Origin: Bacillus_BD sp963787345
GTDB lineage: Bacteria; Bacillota; Bacilli; Bacillales; Cytobacillaceae
Assembly: GCA_963787345.1 (NCBI GenBank)
Contig: CAWBCW010000026.1
Location: forward strand, 821,291-885,290
Direction of reading: 5' to 3'
DNA: 64,000 bases
The position numbers and the translations under genes were made by a program. Numbering within the stretch: the first letter of the stretch is position 1; each line of letters opens with the position of its first letter. Below are positions 25,310-34,166 of the stretch, piece by piece. The notes under the pieces are model-generated. The model was not told the origin of the DNA and made no database searches. It saw only the letters and a program-made list of their open reading frames with translations.

Positions 25310-26490
25310 TGAACGTATCTGCAAAATCTTATGTATCTAAAAAAGCACAGGATTTAAAACCCTCTGGAATCAGACGTTTTTTTGATTTGGCTGCAGGAAG
25401 GGAAGGAGTAATCTCCCTCGGTGTGGGAGAGCCTGATTTTATTACTTCTTGGAATGTCCGGGAAGCAGCAATCAATTCACTCGAACAGGGTTTTACCTCT
25501 TATACAGCAAATGCCGGACTGTTAGAACTTAGGGAAGAAATTGCCTACTATATGGCAACTAAATTTCATGTTGACTATTCGCCTCAAAAGGATATCATTG
25601 TAACGGTAGGAGCTAGTGAGGCGATTGACATCGCCATGAGAGCCATATTGGACCCAGGTGATGAAGTCATCGTAATTGAGCCGTGCTTTGTATCTTATGT
25701 TCCGGTCGTTGAATTAGCTGGCGGTGTTGCTATACAGATACAGGCTCAAAAAGAAAATGACTTTAAAGTAACGCCAAGTCAAATTAAAGAAGCGATTACA
25801 AAAAGGACAAAAGTTATTCTCATTTGTTCACCTAACAATCCGACAGGTTCCATGTTAAATAAACAAGAACTTGAAGCGCTGGCAGAAGTGGCTATTGAAC
25901 ATGATTTACTTGTCGTTGCAGATGAAATCTATGCAGAGCTTGTCTATGATGAGGAATATACGAGCTTGCCATCTCTTGCTGGAATGAAAGAAAGAACGAT
26001 TTTAGTGTCTGGCTTTTCGAAAGGTTTTGCTATGACAGGTTGGAGACTCGGATTTGTTTGCGCTCCTTCCGAATTATCAGAAGCTATGCTGAAAATCCAT
26101 CAATATACAATGATGTGTGCTTCAACAATGGCCCAATATGCAGCTCTTGAAGCTTTAAAAAATGGCCGAAATGAAGTAAATGAGATGCTTAAAAGCTACC
26201 GAAGACGTCGAAATTACATTGTTCAATCTTTTAATGAAATGGGGCTTGCTTGTCACCTTCCTGGGGGGGCTTTTTATGCATTTCCTTCAATCGAATCCAC
26301 AGGATTATCTTCACAAGAATTTGCAGGGCAATTATTGGAAAAAGAAAATGTAGCAGTTGTGCCTGGTGATGTATTTGGTGAAAGTGGAGAAGGGCATATC
26401 CGCTGTTCCTATGCGACTTCGCTTGAACAAATTCAAGAAGCGATGAAACGGATTAACCGATTTATAAAAGGTTTTGAAAAAAAGAATTGA
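25309..26490 (+). CDS. alaT: Alanine aminotransferase AlaT (class I PLP)
   Basis: A 393-aa fold-type I aminotransferase that interconverts pyruvate/glutamate and alanine/2-oxoglutarate in B. subtilis. PLP motifs: NNPTG region ICSPNNPTGSML, Asp/Tyr in VVADEIYAEL, catalytic Lys in VSGFSKGFAMTGWRLG, and the carboxylate Arg in GHIRCSYA. Substrate is assigned from the coupling with alaR; the sequence alone would also allow other AAT-I enzymes such as PatA. Confidence 0.88.
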   Translation: MNVSAKSYVSKKAQDLKPSGIRRFFDLAAGREGVISLGVGEPDFITSWNVREAAINSLEQGFTSYTANAGLLELREEIAYYMATKFHVDYSPQKDIIVTVGASEAIDIAMRAILDPGDEVIVIEPCFVSYVPVVELAGGVAIQIQAQKENDFKVTPSQIKEAITKRTKVILICSPNNPTGSMLNKQELEALAEVAIEHDLLVVADEIYAELVYDEEYTSLPSLAGMKERTILVSGFSKGFAMTGWRLGFVCAPSELSEAMLKIHQYTMMCASTMAQYAALEALKNGRNEVNEMLKSYRRRRNYIVQSFNEMGLACHLPGGAFYAFPSIESTGLSSQEFAGQLLEKENVAVVPGDVFGESGEGHIRCSYATSLEQIQEAMKRINRFIKGFEKKN

Positions 26491-26515
26491 AAAAAGACAA
26501 CCATAGAGGTTGTCC
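26491..26515 (+). terminator. Hairpin after alaT
   Basis: GACAACC / GGTTGTC with a 5-nt loop just past the stop. A longer purine/pyrimidine-rich hairpin (AAAGGG... with CCCTTTTTT) follows to about 26578 and may be the main terminator. Confidence 0.6.
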
Positions 26516-26638
26516 ACAAAAAAGGGGGGGAATACTAGAAAGTCTTACATTAGAAGTCTTTCCGGTTTTCCCTTTTTTATACAACTAATAAAGAGTTTTA
26601 TAAAAAGTGTTCAAAAACAGATCTTCTTTTTACTCGTT

Positions 26639-26667
26639 TTGACAATCGTGAGTTCTTGTGATATAAT
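26639..26667 (+). promoter_or_regulatory. Consensus sigma-A promoter of yugI
   Basis: TTGACA and TATAAT, both perfect, with 17 bp spacing, 54 bp before the start codon. Strong expression is expected. Confidence 0.85.
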
Positions 26668-26720
26668 TTTTAATTGCGTATAATTGGGATAAAAATAACA
26701 AAAAAACTAGGAGTGTTTTT

Positions 26721-27125
26721 ATGACTGAGACTATTGAAGTAGGTAGTGTTTTAACAGGAAAAGTTACGGGTATTCAAGCTTATGGAGCCTTTGTTGCTTT
26801 AGATGAAAATAATCAAGGACTTGTTCATATTTCTGAAATTACCCACGGATTTGTAAAAGATATTCATGAATATCTTAAAGTGGGCGATGAAGTAAATGTA
26901 AAAGTTTTATCGATTGATAAACAAGCTGGAAAAATTGGTCTATCGATCCGTGCGACAGAAGAAGCACCTGCACCGGTAGCTGCTGAAACAAAAGCAGCAC
27001 CAAAATCTCGTAAACGCCAAGCTGCTGCTCTTCAAGCTGAAACAGAACCAGGATTTAATACATTAAAAGATAAGCTTCAAGAGTGGATCGCACAATCACA
27101 AAACAGTGATTTAATTAAAAAGTAA
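26721..27125 (+). CDS. yugI: S1 RNA-binding protein YugI (general stress protein 13)
   Basis: A 134-aa protein. Residues 6-76 form an S1 domain (GSVLTGKVTGIQAYGAFVAL, GLVHISEITHGFV, GDEVNVKVLSID). An Ala/Lys-rich linker and a short C-terminal helix follow. Such proteins bind ribosomes or RNA; B. subtilis YugI is named general stress protein 13. Driven by a consensus promoter and closed by a strong terminator, so monocistronic. Confidence 0.9.
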   Translation: MTETIEVGSVLTGKVTGIQAYGAFVALDENNQGLVHISEITHGFVKDIHEYLKVGDEVNVKVLSIDKQAGKIGLSIRATEEAPAPVAAETKAAPKSRKRQAAALQAETEPGFNTLKDKLQEWIAQSQNSDLIKK

Positions 27126-27138
27126 GAATTGTAATAGG

Positions 27139-27172
27139 AAAAGGGGCTGACATCTATGAGTCAGCCCCTTTT
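27139..27172. terminator. Bidirectional terminator yugI/yuzA
   Basis: Perfect 13-bp stem AAAAGGGGCTGAC / GTCAGCCCCTTTT, 8-nt loop. Confidence 0.92.
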
Positions 27173-27196
27173 GATTAAATGAAAGTCAAAGCTCTA

Positions 27197-27427
27197 CTAT
27201 TCTGCTCTCAATTCAGGGCTACGTTCAAATCCAGTGCTGGATTTAAATAATAATCCTAAGTTGATGAGGCCGGCTACTCCAACAAGTCCATAAATGACTC
27301 GGGATAAGAAAGCGTCTTGCCCCCCAAAAAGGGATGCGACAAGATCAAATTGGAATAAACCTATTAATCCCCAGTTTAATGCTCCAATGATCGTTAGTAC
27401 CAGTGCGATACGTTGGATACCACTCAT
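27197..27427 (-). CDS. yuzA: YuzA, DUF378 membrane protein
   Basis: A 76-aa protein with two membrane segments (IALVLTIIGALNWGLIGLF and VIYGLVGVAGLINLGLLF), the DUF378 layout. Function unknown. GGAGGTG before the ATG. Divergent from pgi, same neighbourhood as in B. subtilis. Confidence 0.87.
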   Translation of the reverse strand: MSGIQRIALVLTIIGALNWGLIGLFQFDLVASLFGGQDAFLSRVIYGLVGVAGLINLGLLFKSSTGFERSPELRAE

Positions 27428-27625
27428 ATTAGATCACCTCCTTACAATGTTTTATAACCTACATGTATTAGAATTCATTTACATAAGAAAACTATACATC
27501 CATGATTGAAATATTTATTTATTTATTTATGTACACCCTTACAATGAATCGCGTTTCTTGATAAAGTAATTACTTTCCGCTAAAGTAGTTAAGAAACTTA
27601 TTAAACAACAATTGGAGGAGCAATT

Positions 27626-28978
27626 ATGACCCATATTCAATTTGATTACTCAAGGGCTCTAGCTTTTTTTTCAGAGCATGAACTTACATACTTACAAGAC
27701 GCTGTGAAAGTTGCCCACCATTCATTACATGAGCAAACAGGAGCAGGAAGCGATTATTTAGGTTGGATTGATCTTCCAGAAAATTATGACAAGGAAGAGT
27801 TTTCTCGTATTCAAAAGGCAGCAGAGAAAATCAAAAATGATTCTGATGTTCTTTTAGTGATTGGGGTTGGCGGATCTTATTTAGGAGCGTATGCAGCTGT
27901 TGAAGCATTACAGCACAGTTTCTTTAATGCTCTTACAAAGGAGCAAAGAAAAGCTCCACAAATTATTTTTGCGGGGAACAACCTTAGTTCTTCTTACATG
28001 AATGACTTGATCGATTTTCTAGCAGGAAAGGATTTCTCAATAAATGTGATCTCAAAATCGGGTACAACAACAGAGCCGGCAATTGCTTTCCGTATTTTCC
28101 GTAAATTATTGGAAGAAAAGTATGGGACAGAGGAGGCTTTGAGACGTACATATGTAACAACAGATAAGGTAAGAGGTGCTCTTAAAACGGTTGCAGATGA
28201 AGAAGGCATGGAAACCTTCGTAATTCCAGATGATGTTGGAGGCCGTTACTCAGTTTTAACAGCAGTCGGATTATTGCCAATTGCTGCAAGCGGCCTTGAT
28301 ATTGAAGCGATGATGAAAGGTGCAGCGGCAGCTCGCATTGATTTTAGCGAATCAGAGCTTAGTGAAAATGCAGCTTACCAATATGCTGCAGTAAGGAATA
28401 TTTTATATAACAAAGGAAAAGTAGTTGAAATGCTGATTAATTATGAGCCGGCTCTACAATATTTCGCTGAATGGTGGAAACAATTATTTGGTGAAAGTGA
28501 AGGGAAGGATCAAAAAGGGATTTATCCATCCTCCGCTAATTTCTCAACTGATCTTCATTCTTTGGGCCAATATGTTCAAGAAGGGCGCCGAATTCTTTTT
28601 GAAACCGTCATTAACGTCGACAAGCCCAAACATGAATTAACAATTGATGAAATTAAAGAGGATTTAGATGGATTAAACTATTTAGCTGGAAAAACAGTTG
28701 ATTTTGTAAATAAAAAAGCTTTTGAAGGAGCGTTGCTTGCACATACAGATGGAGGTGTTCCAAATTTAATCGTGACCATCCCACAACTAGATGAATATTC
28801 ATTTGGGTATCTTGTGTATTTCTTTGAGAAGGCATGTGCAATGAGCGGTTATTTATTAGGAGTTAATCCTTTTGATCAACCGGGAGTGGAAGCTTATAAA
28901 GAAAATATGTTTGCGTTACTCGGTAAGCCTGGTTTTGAAGAAAAGAAAACAGAACTTGAGAAGCGAATGAACGAATAG
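27626..28978 (+). CDS. pgi: Glucose-6-phosphate isomerase
   Basis: A 450-aa SIS-fold isomerase between glucose 6-phosphate and fructose 6-phosphate. Motifs: VIGVGGSYLGAYA, VISKSGTTTEPAIAF, DVGGRYSVLTAVGLLP, catalytic Glu region LFGESEGKDQKG and the His of YVQEGR.../HTDGG region. SD TGGAGGAG before the ATG. Single gene with a perfect terminator. Works with the glucokinase at 59207 at the top of glycolysis. Confidence 0.95.
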   Translation: MTHIQFDYSRALAFFSEHELTYLQDAVKVAHHSLHEQTGAGSDYLGWIDLPENYDKEEFSRIQKAAEKIKNDSDVLLVIGVGGSYLGAYAAVEALQHSFFNALTKEQRKAPQIIFAGNNLSSSYMNDLIDFLAGKDFSINVISKSGTTTEPAIAFRIFRKLLEEKYGTEEALRRTYVTTDKVRGALKTVADEEGMETFVIPDDVGGRYSVLTAVGLLPIAASGLDIEAMMKGAAAARIDFSESELSENAAYQYAAVRNILYNKGKVVEMLINYEPALQYFAEWWKQLFGESEGKDQKGIYPSSANFSTDLHSLGQYVQEGRRILFETVINVDKPKHELTIDEIKEDLDGLNYLAGKTVDFVNKKAFEGALLAHTDGGVPNLIVTIPQLDEYSFGYLVYFFEKACAMSGYLLGVNPFDQPGVEAYKENMFALLGKPGFEEKKTELEKRMNE

Positions 28979-29008
28979 AAAAGAGTGCTGGTTAATCAGC
29001 ACTCTTTT
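28979..29008. terminator. Bidirectional terminator pgi/yugO
   Basis: Perfect 12-bp stem AAAAGAGTGCTG / CAGCACTCTTTT with a 6-nt loop. Confidence 0.92.
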
Positions 29009-30007
29009 CTATGTGATTAAAATTAATTGATCTTTCTTTTCAATTGCGAACGGCTTTGGCGGATTTAGAATGGTGGCACCACCACGTTTTACCCCTAATA
29101 ACGTCAATCCTTCTTGCGTATATTTCATCCCTAAATTAGAATAATCCTCGTTCACCTCATCAAGATCAGCCTCTTTGAAAATGACTTTTTCCTCTGACAA
29201 CTGGTATAACAAGTCTAAAAAGGATGTCACCATATCTTGTGATGTAATGCTTTGATGCATAACAAAGCTTGTTAAAATATTTGTTTGAATAATTTCATCT
29301 GCGCCTGCCCGCTTTGCATTTGCCATCTGTTCATGAGTTAAAATCTCAACAATGGTTTCTACCTCTGGGTTTAGTCCTTTTACGGCAAGGAGAGTCAGAA
29401 TGCTATTCATGTCTGCCTGCATCTCTCCCAAATTCGTATCGGCTGTAATAATCACTTTGATGGCATCTTGAATATTTGCTTTCAAAAGGACAGAATCTTG
29501 ATGAGCGGTTCCTTTAAGGAAATGTAGATTCTGATTAGGTAAAGGGTTTTTAGTTAAGGATGCGTCAATTAGTGCAATGGAAACCGACTTTTGTTTAAGT
29601 ACGATCGATTGAATGACCTCTTTGGAGCGTTCATTCCAGCCGATTATGATGTAATGGTCCTTTCCTCGAAAAGTTGCTTTCCCCTCGTTATATTCATTGG
29701 ACCTTGTAGCAGCTGTAGTTGCTAAGGCAACAAAAAAGGAGGATAAGAAGCCTGCGCTCGTTAGGATTAAGAATATAGCGGTAACTTTACCGAAGATTGT
29801 TACAGGAAAATAGTCTCCATATCCGACAGTAGCAGCAGTGATGATCGCCCACCAGATTCCATCAAATATGGTTGGAAATGAATCAGGTTCAATAAAATGA
29901 ATAATTATACCAAAAATGATAATAGATGTGACGGCAATAATAAACGTTCTAAATAAAAGCGGTAAACGAATAAAACCTAAGTAAATCTGATTAGGCAAAA
30001 GAATCAC
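29009..30007 (-). CDS. yugO: YugO-type potassium channel
   Basis: A 332-aa two-TM K+ channel. TM1 is about residues 19-40, the pore helix and filter are ITAATVGYGDYFP, TM2 is about residues 75-98. Residues 115-240 form an RCK N domain (YIIIGWNERSKEV), with an RCK C-like end. YugO passes K+ at the membrane and in B. subtilis biofilms is tied to electrical signalling. The small partner MstX is not found upstream here. Confidence 0.9.
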   Translation of the reverse strand: MILLPNQIYLGFIRLPLLFRTFIIAVTSIIIFGIIIHFIEPDSFPTIFDGIWWAIITAATVGYGDYFPVTIFGKVTAIFLILTSAGFLSSFFVALATTAATRSNEYNEGKATFRGKDHYIIIGWNERSKEVIQSIVLKQKSVSIALIDASLTKNPLPNQNLHFLKGTAHQDSVLLKANIQDAIKVIITADTNLGEMQADMNSILTLLAVKGLNPEVETIVEILTHEQMANAKRAGADEIIQTNILTSFVMHQSITSQDMVTSFLDLLYQLSEEKVIFKEADLDEVNEDYSNLGMKYTQEGLTLLGVKRGGATILNPPKPFAIEKKDQLILIT

Positions 30008-30114
30008 CTCGGGTTCAAAGTCTCCTTATCTTATCTAATCAGTATGAACGGAAATTGGTCGTCTAAAACAAGTTAAATGAAACTGCCATCAGAAAGGGTT
30101 TTCTCATTGGCAGA

Positions 30115-30154
30115 CGGAAAAAAGGATGACCCCTTTCGAGTCATCCTTTTTCCG
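30115..30154. terminator. Bidirectional terminator at the hxlR-like gene end
   Basis: CGGAAAAAAGGATGAC pairs with GTCATCCTTTTTCCG; it overlaps the last codons of the minus-strand regulator gene. Confidence 0.85.
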
Positions 30155-30467
30155 CTTCAATCTGTATCCAATCTTGAGACCAATGATCAATTTCCTCAAG
30201 GACTTTTTTTAATGCCAATCCCTTCACTGTCAATTCATATTCTACTCGTACAGGAACTTCAGGGAAGACTTCTCGAGTTACAATCCCTTCACTCTCTAAC
30301 TCTTTCAAACGTTCAGATAATAAGCGCCCGCTAATCGGTAACGAAGAACTGATTGAGCAAAAACGTTGTGGTCCAGATAATAGTTGATTGATAATTAAAG
30401 CATTCCAACGTTTACTAAGAATCTCAGTTGCTTTAAAGAACTTAGGACACAAGGTGCTTTCTTTCAT
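30141..30467 (-). CDS. HxlR-family transcriptional regulator
   Basis: A 108-aa HxlR-type winged-helix regulator with the typical opening CPKFFKATEILSKRWNALII, then SGPQRFCSI, SGRLLSERLKELESEGIV and VRVEYELTVKGLAL. The single N-terminal Cys is the one used as redox or aldehyde sensor in some HxlR proteins. It is divergent from the flavin-precursor cluster at 30612, with 144 bp between, and probably controls it. Confidence 0.87.
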   Translation of the reverse strand: MKESTLCPKFFKATEILSKRWNALIINQLLSGPQRFCSISSSLPISGRLLSERLKELESEGIVTREVFPEVPVRVEYELTVKGLALKKVLEEIDHWSQDWIQIEAEKG

Positions 30468-30522
30468 GTAAAATCACCTCTATTACTAAAAGTTAACAAC
30501 ATAATAATAGTAAATAAATTAC

Positions 30523-30551
30523 TTGACGTCAATAGATTACGAATTTATACT
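30523..30551 (+). promoter_or_regulatory. Promoter with TTGACGTCAA palindrome
   Basis: TTGACG and TATACT are 17 bp apart. The -35 box lies within the perfect palindrome TTGACGTCAA (30523-30532), a likely operator for the divergent HxlR protein. No FMN riboswitch is visible in the 60-nt leader. Confidence 0.72.
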
Positions 30552-30611
30552 TAGTTACATATAGTAAGCATCGTATGAATGGCGTATTTTAAGCTGGAAG
30601 GGATGAACGTT

Positions 30612-31358
30612 ATGATCACTGAAAAAACAAAAAGTATCTTAATGGATAAAATAACGATTTTAAAAGATAAAGATAAAAATGAGCTTTGTTTAGTAGGACC
30701 CGTAAAAATGCCTGTCCAATTAGATGATGAAGTTGTTATATTTCATTGGTATACGTGGATGCCTTTAGAAGGAGTCGCTAAAGAAAAAGAAGCTATCCTT
30801 GAATCTCTTGCCACAATGGATCTTGCCCAGGAGCAACAATCATCTGTATTAGTGTATGGTGATTTTGAGAATGCGGAAGAAGCTTTTATTAGAATGCACA
30901 GTATTTGCCATACCGGTGATATTTTTGGAAGTAAACGATGCGATTGTGGATTTCAGCTCCGTCAATCGATGAGAATGATTGTGGAAAAAGGGAGTGGGGC
31001 ATTGTTTTATTTAGCTAATCATGAAGGGCGAGGCATCGGTTTATTATCAAAAACATTTGCATATATCCTTCAACAGGAAGGATATGATACAGTGGAGGCA
31101 AATCATGCCCTTGGTTTTCCAGATGATACTCGTTCGTATGAGGAAGCGATTCGTGTTCTAAAAGGATTACGTTCTCGACCTATTACTTTGATTACGAATA
31201 ATCCCAAAAAAATTGCTGCTCTTAAAACTCATGGACTTTTGATTAGTGATCATATTCCATTATGGGGGGACGTCTCCGAATATAATGAATTTTATTTAGC
31301 GACAAAGGTTGAAAAAGCAGGGCATATTAACAAGAGCGAGCTAATTATTGCAAACTAA
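30612..31358 (+). CDS. Stand-alone GTP cyclohydrolase II-like protein
   Basis: A protein of 248 aa. After a 75-residue N-terminal region it has the GCH-II core: HSICHTGDIFGSKRCDCGFQL with three Zn cysteines, LFYLANHEGRGIGL with catalytic Tyr and Arg, VEANHALGF and LITNNPKK. The usual Arg-Gln just before EGRGIGL is Asn-His here. It lacks the RibB half of the RibBA fusion that Bacillus uses for riboflavin. ATG 30612 follows GGAAGGGA. It is followed 15 bp later by ribD-like gene, so it likely makes 2,5-diamino-6-ribosylaminopyrimidinone phosphate for that enzyme. Confidence 0.85.
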   Translation: MITEKTKSILMDKITILKDKDKNELCLVGPVKMPVQLDDEVVIFHWYTWMPLEGVAKEKEAILESLATMDLAQEQQSSVLVYGDFENAEEAFIRMHSICHTGDIFGSKRCDCGFQLRQSMRMIVEKGSGALFYLANHEGRGIGLLSKTFAYILQQEGYDTVEANHALGFPDDTRSYEEAIRVLKGLRSRPITLITNNPKKIAALKTHGLLISDHIPLWGDVSEYNEFYLATKVEKAGHINKSELIIAN

Positions 31359-31373
31359 GGAGAATTTGTATTT

Positions 31374-32483
31374 ATGAAGACCGATTATGATTTTATGAAA
31401 CTGGCGCTGGATTTAGCTTTAACTGCTAAAGGAAAAACAAATCCAAATCCGCTTGTTGGCGCTGTTATTGTTAAGGATGGGATGGTTGTTGGTTCTGGAC
31501 TCCATCGAAAAGCAGGAGAACCTCACGCAGAAGTACATGCCTTTCAAATGGCAGGAGAGCATGCGAAAGGCGCCACACTTTATGTAACTCTTGAGCCGTG
31601 TTCTCACTTTGGTAAGACACCACCATGTGCGAAATTAGTACAAGAATCGGGTGTCAGCCGTGTCGTCATTGCGATGAGAGATCCCAATCCCCTTGTTGCG
31701 GGTAGGGGAATAAAAATGATTGAAGAAGCTGGGATCCAAGTAGAAGTTGGGCTCCTTGAAGATGAAGCGAAAAAGATAAATGAACGATTTATCCATAATA
31801 TGATCTATGGAACTCCCTTTATTATTTCAAAAATAGCGATGACTCTTGATGGGAAAATTGCAGCTCATAATGGACATTCCAAATGGGTAACGGGTGAAGC
31901 ATCACGGAAAAGGGTTCATTATTTACGAAATGAAGTCGATGGAATTTTAGTTGGAATTGGAACTGTCCTTGCAGATGATCCCATGTTAACGACAAGACTT
32001 CCAGAAGGTGGAAAGAATCCTGTTCGTATTATTCTTGATTCACATCTGAGAACTCCTTTATATGCGAAAATAACGGACTGTTCGGAAGCTGAAACGTGGA
32101 TATTTTCCGGAGAAGATGTAGATCAAGAGAAGGTTGAAAAGCTGCGGGAAAAAGGGGTTCATGTCTATTTTGTCCCTAAAGACGAAAAGGGACTTGATTT
32201 GCACTTTATTATGAAAGATTTATTTTCAAAAGGGATTACAGATGTGTTGGTCGAGGGTGGAAGCGAACTGAATGTTTCATTTTTACGAGCGGGTCTAATC
32301 AACAAATTTCAGGTTTATATAGCACCTAAACTCCTAGGAGGCCGTCAATCACTTACCCCTTATACAGGGGAAGATGTCGACTCAATGGATGAAGCCATTG
32401 TCGTTGACTTTGAATCGATCGAACAAGTAGGGGAAGATCTTTTTATTACAGCATACCCAACGACAAAGAAGCAGCAGGAATAA
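31374..32483 (+). CDS. RibD-type pyrimidine deaminase/reductase
   Basis: A 369-aa bifunctional enzyme. Residues 1-145 form the deaminase with zinc motif PHAEVHAF and EPCSHFGKTPPCAKL. Residues 150-365 form the NADPH reductase (KIAMTLDGKIA, WVTGEASRKRVHYLRNEVDGILVGIGTVLADDP, DVLVEGGSELN). Both halves look complete. It lies outside any ribDEAH operon, 15 bp after a GCH-II gene, so it is probably a paralogue serving a separate product or an extra flavin supply. Confidence 0.88.
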   Translation: MKTDYDFMKLALDLALTAKGKTNPNPLVGAVIVKDGMVVGSGLHRKAGEPHAEVHAFQMAGEHAKGATLYVTLEPCSHFGKTPPCAKLVQESGVSRVVIAMRDPNPLVAGRGIKMIEEAGIQVEVGLLEDEAKKINERFIHNMIYGTPFIISKIAMTLDGKIAAHNGHSKWVTGEASRKRVHYLRNEVDGILVGIGTVLADDPMLTTRLPEGGKNPVRIILDSHLRTPLYAKITDCSEAETWIFSGEDVDQEKVEKLREKGVHVYFVPKDEKGLDLHFIMKDLFSKGITDVLVEGGSELNVSFLRAGLINKFQVYIAPKLLGGRQSLTPYTGEDVDSMDEAIVVDFESIEQVGEDLFITAYPTTKKQQE

Positions 32484-32521
32484 AAGGTTAATCCTGCAAA
32501 ACAACAGAAAAGTAATGGGTG

Positions 32522-33625
32522 ATGAAAATGAACGAGTATGATTATAAAGTTGATGTGTGTATCGTTGGAGCGGGGCCAGGCGGTGCATTGTTAGCTTATT
32601 TGCTTGCAAGTCATGGAATTTCAACGATATTACTAGAAAGAAATTCACACATCAATAAGGAATTTAGAGGAGAACATTTAAATGAAATGGGCGAAGAAAT
32701 CCTTCGTAAATACGGTCTTTTTGAAGAACTTGAAAAGATTGGTTTATTGCGGATGAAAAAAGTAGAATATTGGGACCAGGGAAAGGTGATTAAATCCATT
32801 TTACCCGACCCTAATATTGGTCATGTGGGCATTCATGTTCCACAAAACCATTTACTTGGCCTATTATTAAAAAAATCGCAACCATTAAGGGACTATACCT
32901 TGTTATTAAATACAAGGGTCGTTACGTTAGTTGAAGAAAACAATCGTTATGCTGGGGTAAAGGCGATCAGCGATGGAAAAGAAATCACGATTAAAAGCTC
33001 ACTTATTGTTGGTGCAGATGGTCGTTTCTCAACAGTACGGAAACTAGCGAAATTTCCGGTGTCGAAGATTCATCACGGGTATGATCTGCTCTGGGCACGT
33101 ATACCAGCACCAAAAGATTGGGAGCCGACCATTCGCATGGCGCTTGTCGATGATAAACAATTGGCTCTATTTACTCAACAAGGCGGCTATGTTCAAATCG
33201 GCTGGAACATCCCCGAAGGTTCATTTTCGAAAATCCGAAAAGGGTCTTTCCAGCCTTTTATTCATAAGTTAATTGAGGCATTTCCTGAACTAGAGGAAAC
33301 GGTTACGAAAAATATTACCTCGTGGAATGACTTCACTTTACTTCAAGTTCAAAGCAGCAAGTCTGATACATGGGTAATGGATCGTGTCGTCATTATCGGT
33401 GATGCCGCTCATACAATGAGCCCAACAGGAGCATACGGATTGAATAGTTCGATGAAGGATGCTGAAGTGCTTTTTCAAATTATCGATCAATATGGACCGA
33501 TTCAGCACTTAAGTTCCCATGAGTTAAAACAATTTGAGAAAATCCGCAGACAAGATGTCGATGCTAAGCAGTCTACACAATTAGAAAGAGAAGCATCATT
33601 TGGAAAACAATTTGCACTTGTATAA
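32522..33625 (+). CDS. FAD-dependent monooxygenase (PHBH fold)
   Basis: A 367-aa flavoprotein of the aromatic hydroxylase group. FAD motif VCIVGAGPGGALLAYLLASHG at the N-terminus (with ILLERN), DG motif SLIVGADGRFSTVRKLA at about residue 160, and GD motif VVIIGDAAHTMSPTGAYGLN. No membrane segment. It begins 38 bp after the RibD-like gene and reads in the same direction, so it is likely in one operon. Substrate cannot be told; it may act on a pyrimidine or flavin-derived product. Confidence 0.85.
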   Translation: MKMNEYDYKVDVCIVGAGPGGALLAYLLASHGISTILLERNSHINKEFRGEHLNEMGEEILRKYGLFEELEKIGLLRMKKVEYWDQGKVIKSILPDPNIGHVGIHVPQNHLLGLLLKKSQPLRDYTLLLNTRVVTLVEENNRYAGVKAISDGKEITIKSSLIVGADGRFSTVRKLAKFPVSKIHHGYDLLWARIPAPKDWEPTIRMALVDDKQLALFTQQGGYVQIGWNIPEGSFSKIRKGSFQPFIHKLIEAFPELEETVTKNITSWNDFTLLQVQSSKSDTWVMDRVVIIGDAAHTMSPTGAYGLNSSMKDAEVLFQIIDQYGPIQHLSSHELKQFEKIRRQDVDAKQSTQLEREASFGKQFALV

Positions 33626-33644
33626 CCTCAATCAAATTCCACAA

Positions 33645-33687
33645 AAAAATCCGGAATGCATAGCGTACTGCTAGCTTTCCGGATTTT
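33645..33687. terminator. Bidirectional terminator after the monooxygenase gene
   Basis: AAAATCCGGAA pairs with TTCCGGATTTT around a 21-nt loop. Confidence 0.82.
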
Positions 33688-33904
33688 ATGAATAAGATTG
33701 CTTATTTTCATTCCAGTTTGAAAAACTTCCCGTTCCATTACAGGATGTACAATCGAGTGACTCAGGATAAAAATATTCATTGATTACCGGAATTTGGAAT
33801 CCCTTCCCATTACAATCAGGACAATTTCCCATTGATTCGGCTTGAGCGATTTTTTTCTCATATAAACTTGATTTTAACCCAGAAAAATAACTAAAGAGCC
33901 CCAT
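33686..33904 (-). CDS. Small protein with two DnaJ-type zinc knuckles
   Basis: A 72-aa protein with CPDCNGKG and CTSCNGTG, 26 residues apart, the CxxCxGxG pattern of DnaJ zinc centres. The N-terminus is a short helical stretch (LFSYFSGLKSSLYEKKIAQAE). Likely binds one zinc. No family name that I trust. GGAGGGTT before the ATG. Confidence 0.72.
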   Translation of the reverse strand: MGLFSYFSGLKSSLYEKKIAQAESMGNCPDCNGKGFQIPVINEYFYPESLDCTSCNGTGSFSNWNENKQSYS

Positions 33905-34029
33905 TTATTTAACCCTCCCATTTTTACTTATATATTATGCGAAAATAATCGAATTTGATTATTCCTTTCTAGTATTTGGTAAAGATAAATTTTTATACAT
34001 CCATGCATAATATTATTGATTATGCTATT

Positions 34030-34085
34030 AACTTCCTTCAGCAAATGTTTTTGTACCGAGGGTTTACGACCGGTACAGAAAGTCC
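34030..34085 (+). repeat. Structured repeat, copy E (5' part only)
   Basis: AACTTCCTTCAGC followed by AAATGTTTTTGTACC and GGTACAGAAAG, matching the start of copy D including its TGTACC/GGTACA hairpin. The right arm and module 2 are absent. The rest of the 247-bp gap before ykoS holds no gene that I can see. Confidence 0.65.
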
Positions 34086-34166
34086 CCCACTAAACAAAGA
34101 TGTTGTTACATAATTTTTCCCATTTATGTAAATAGTAAGCCCATCAAGTCATTGAGGTGTTGGTTG

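Noticed and set aside
30468..30611. FMN riboswitch before the GCH-II gene
   Set aside because: The leader is only about 60 nt after the promoter and has none of the conserved RFN segments.
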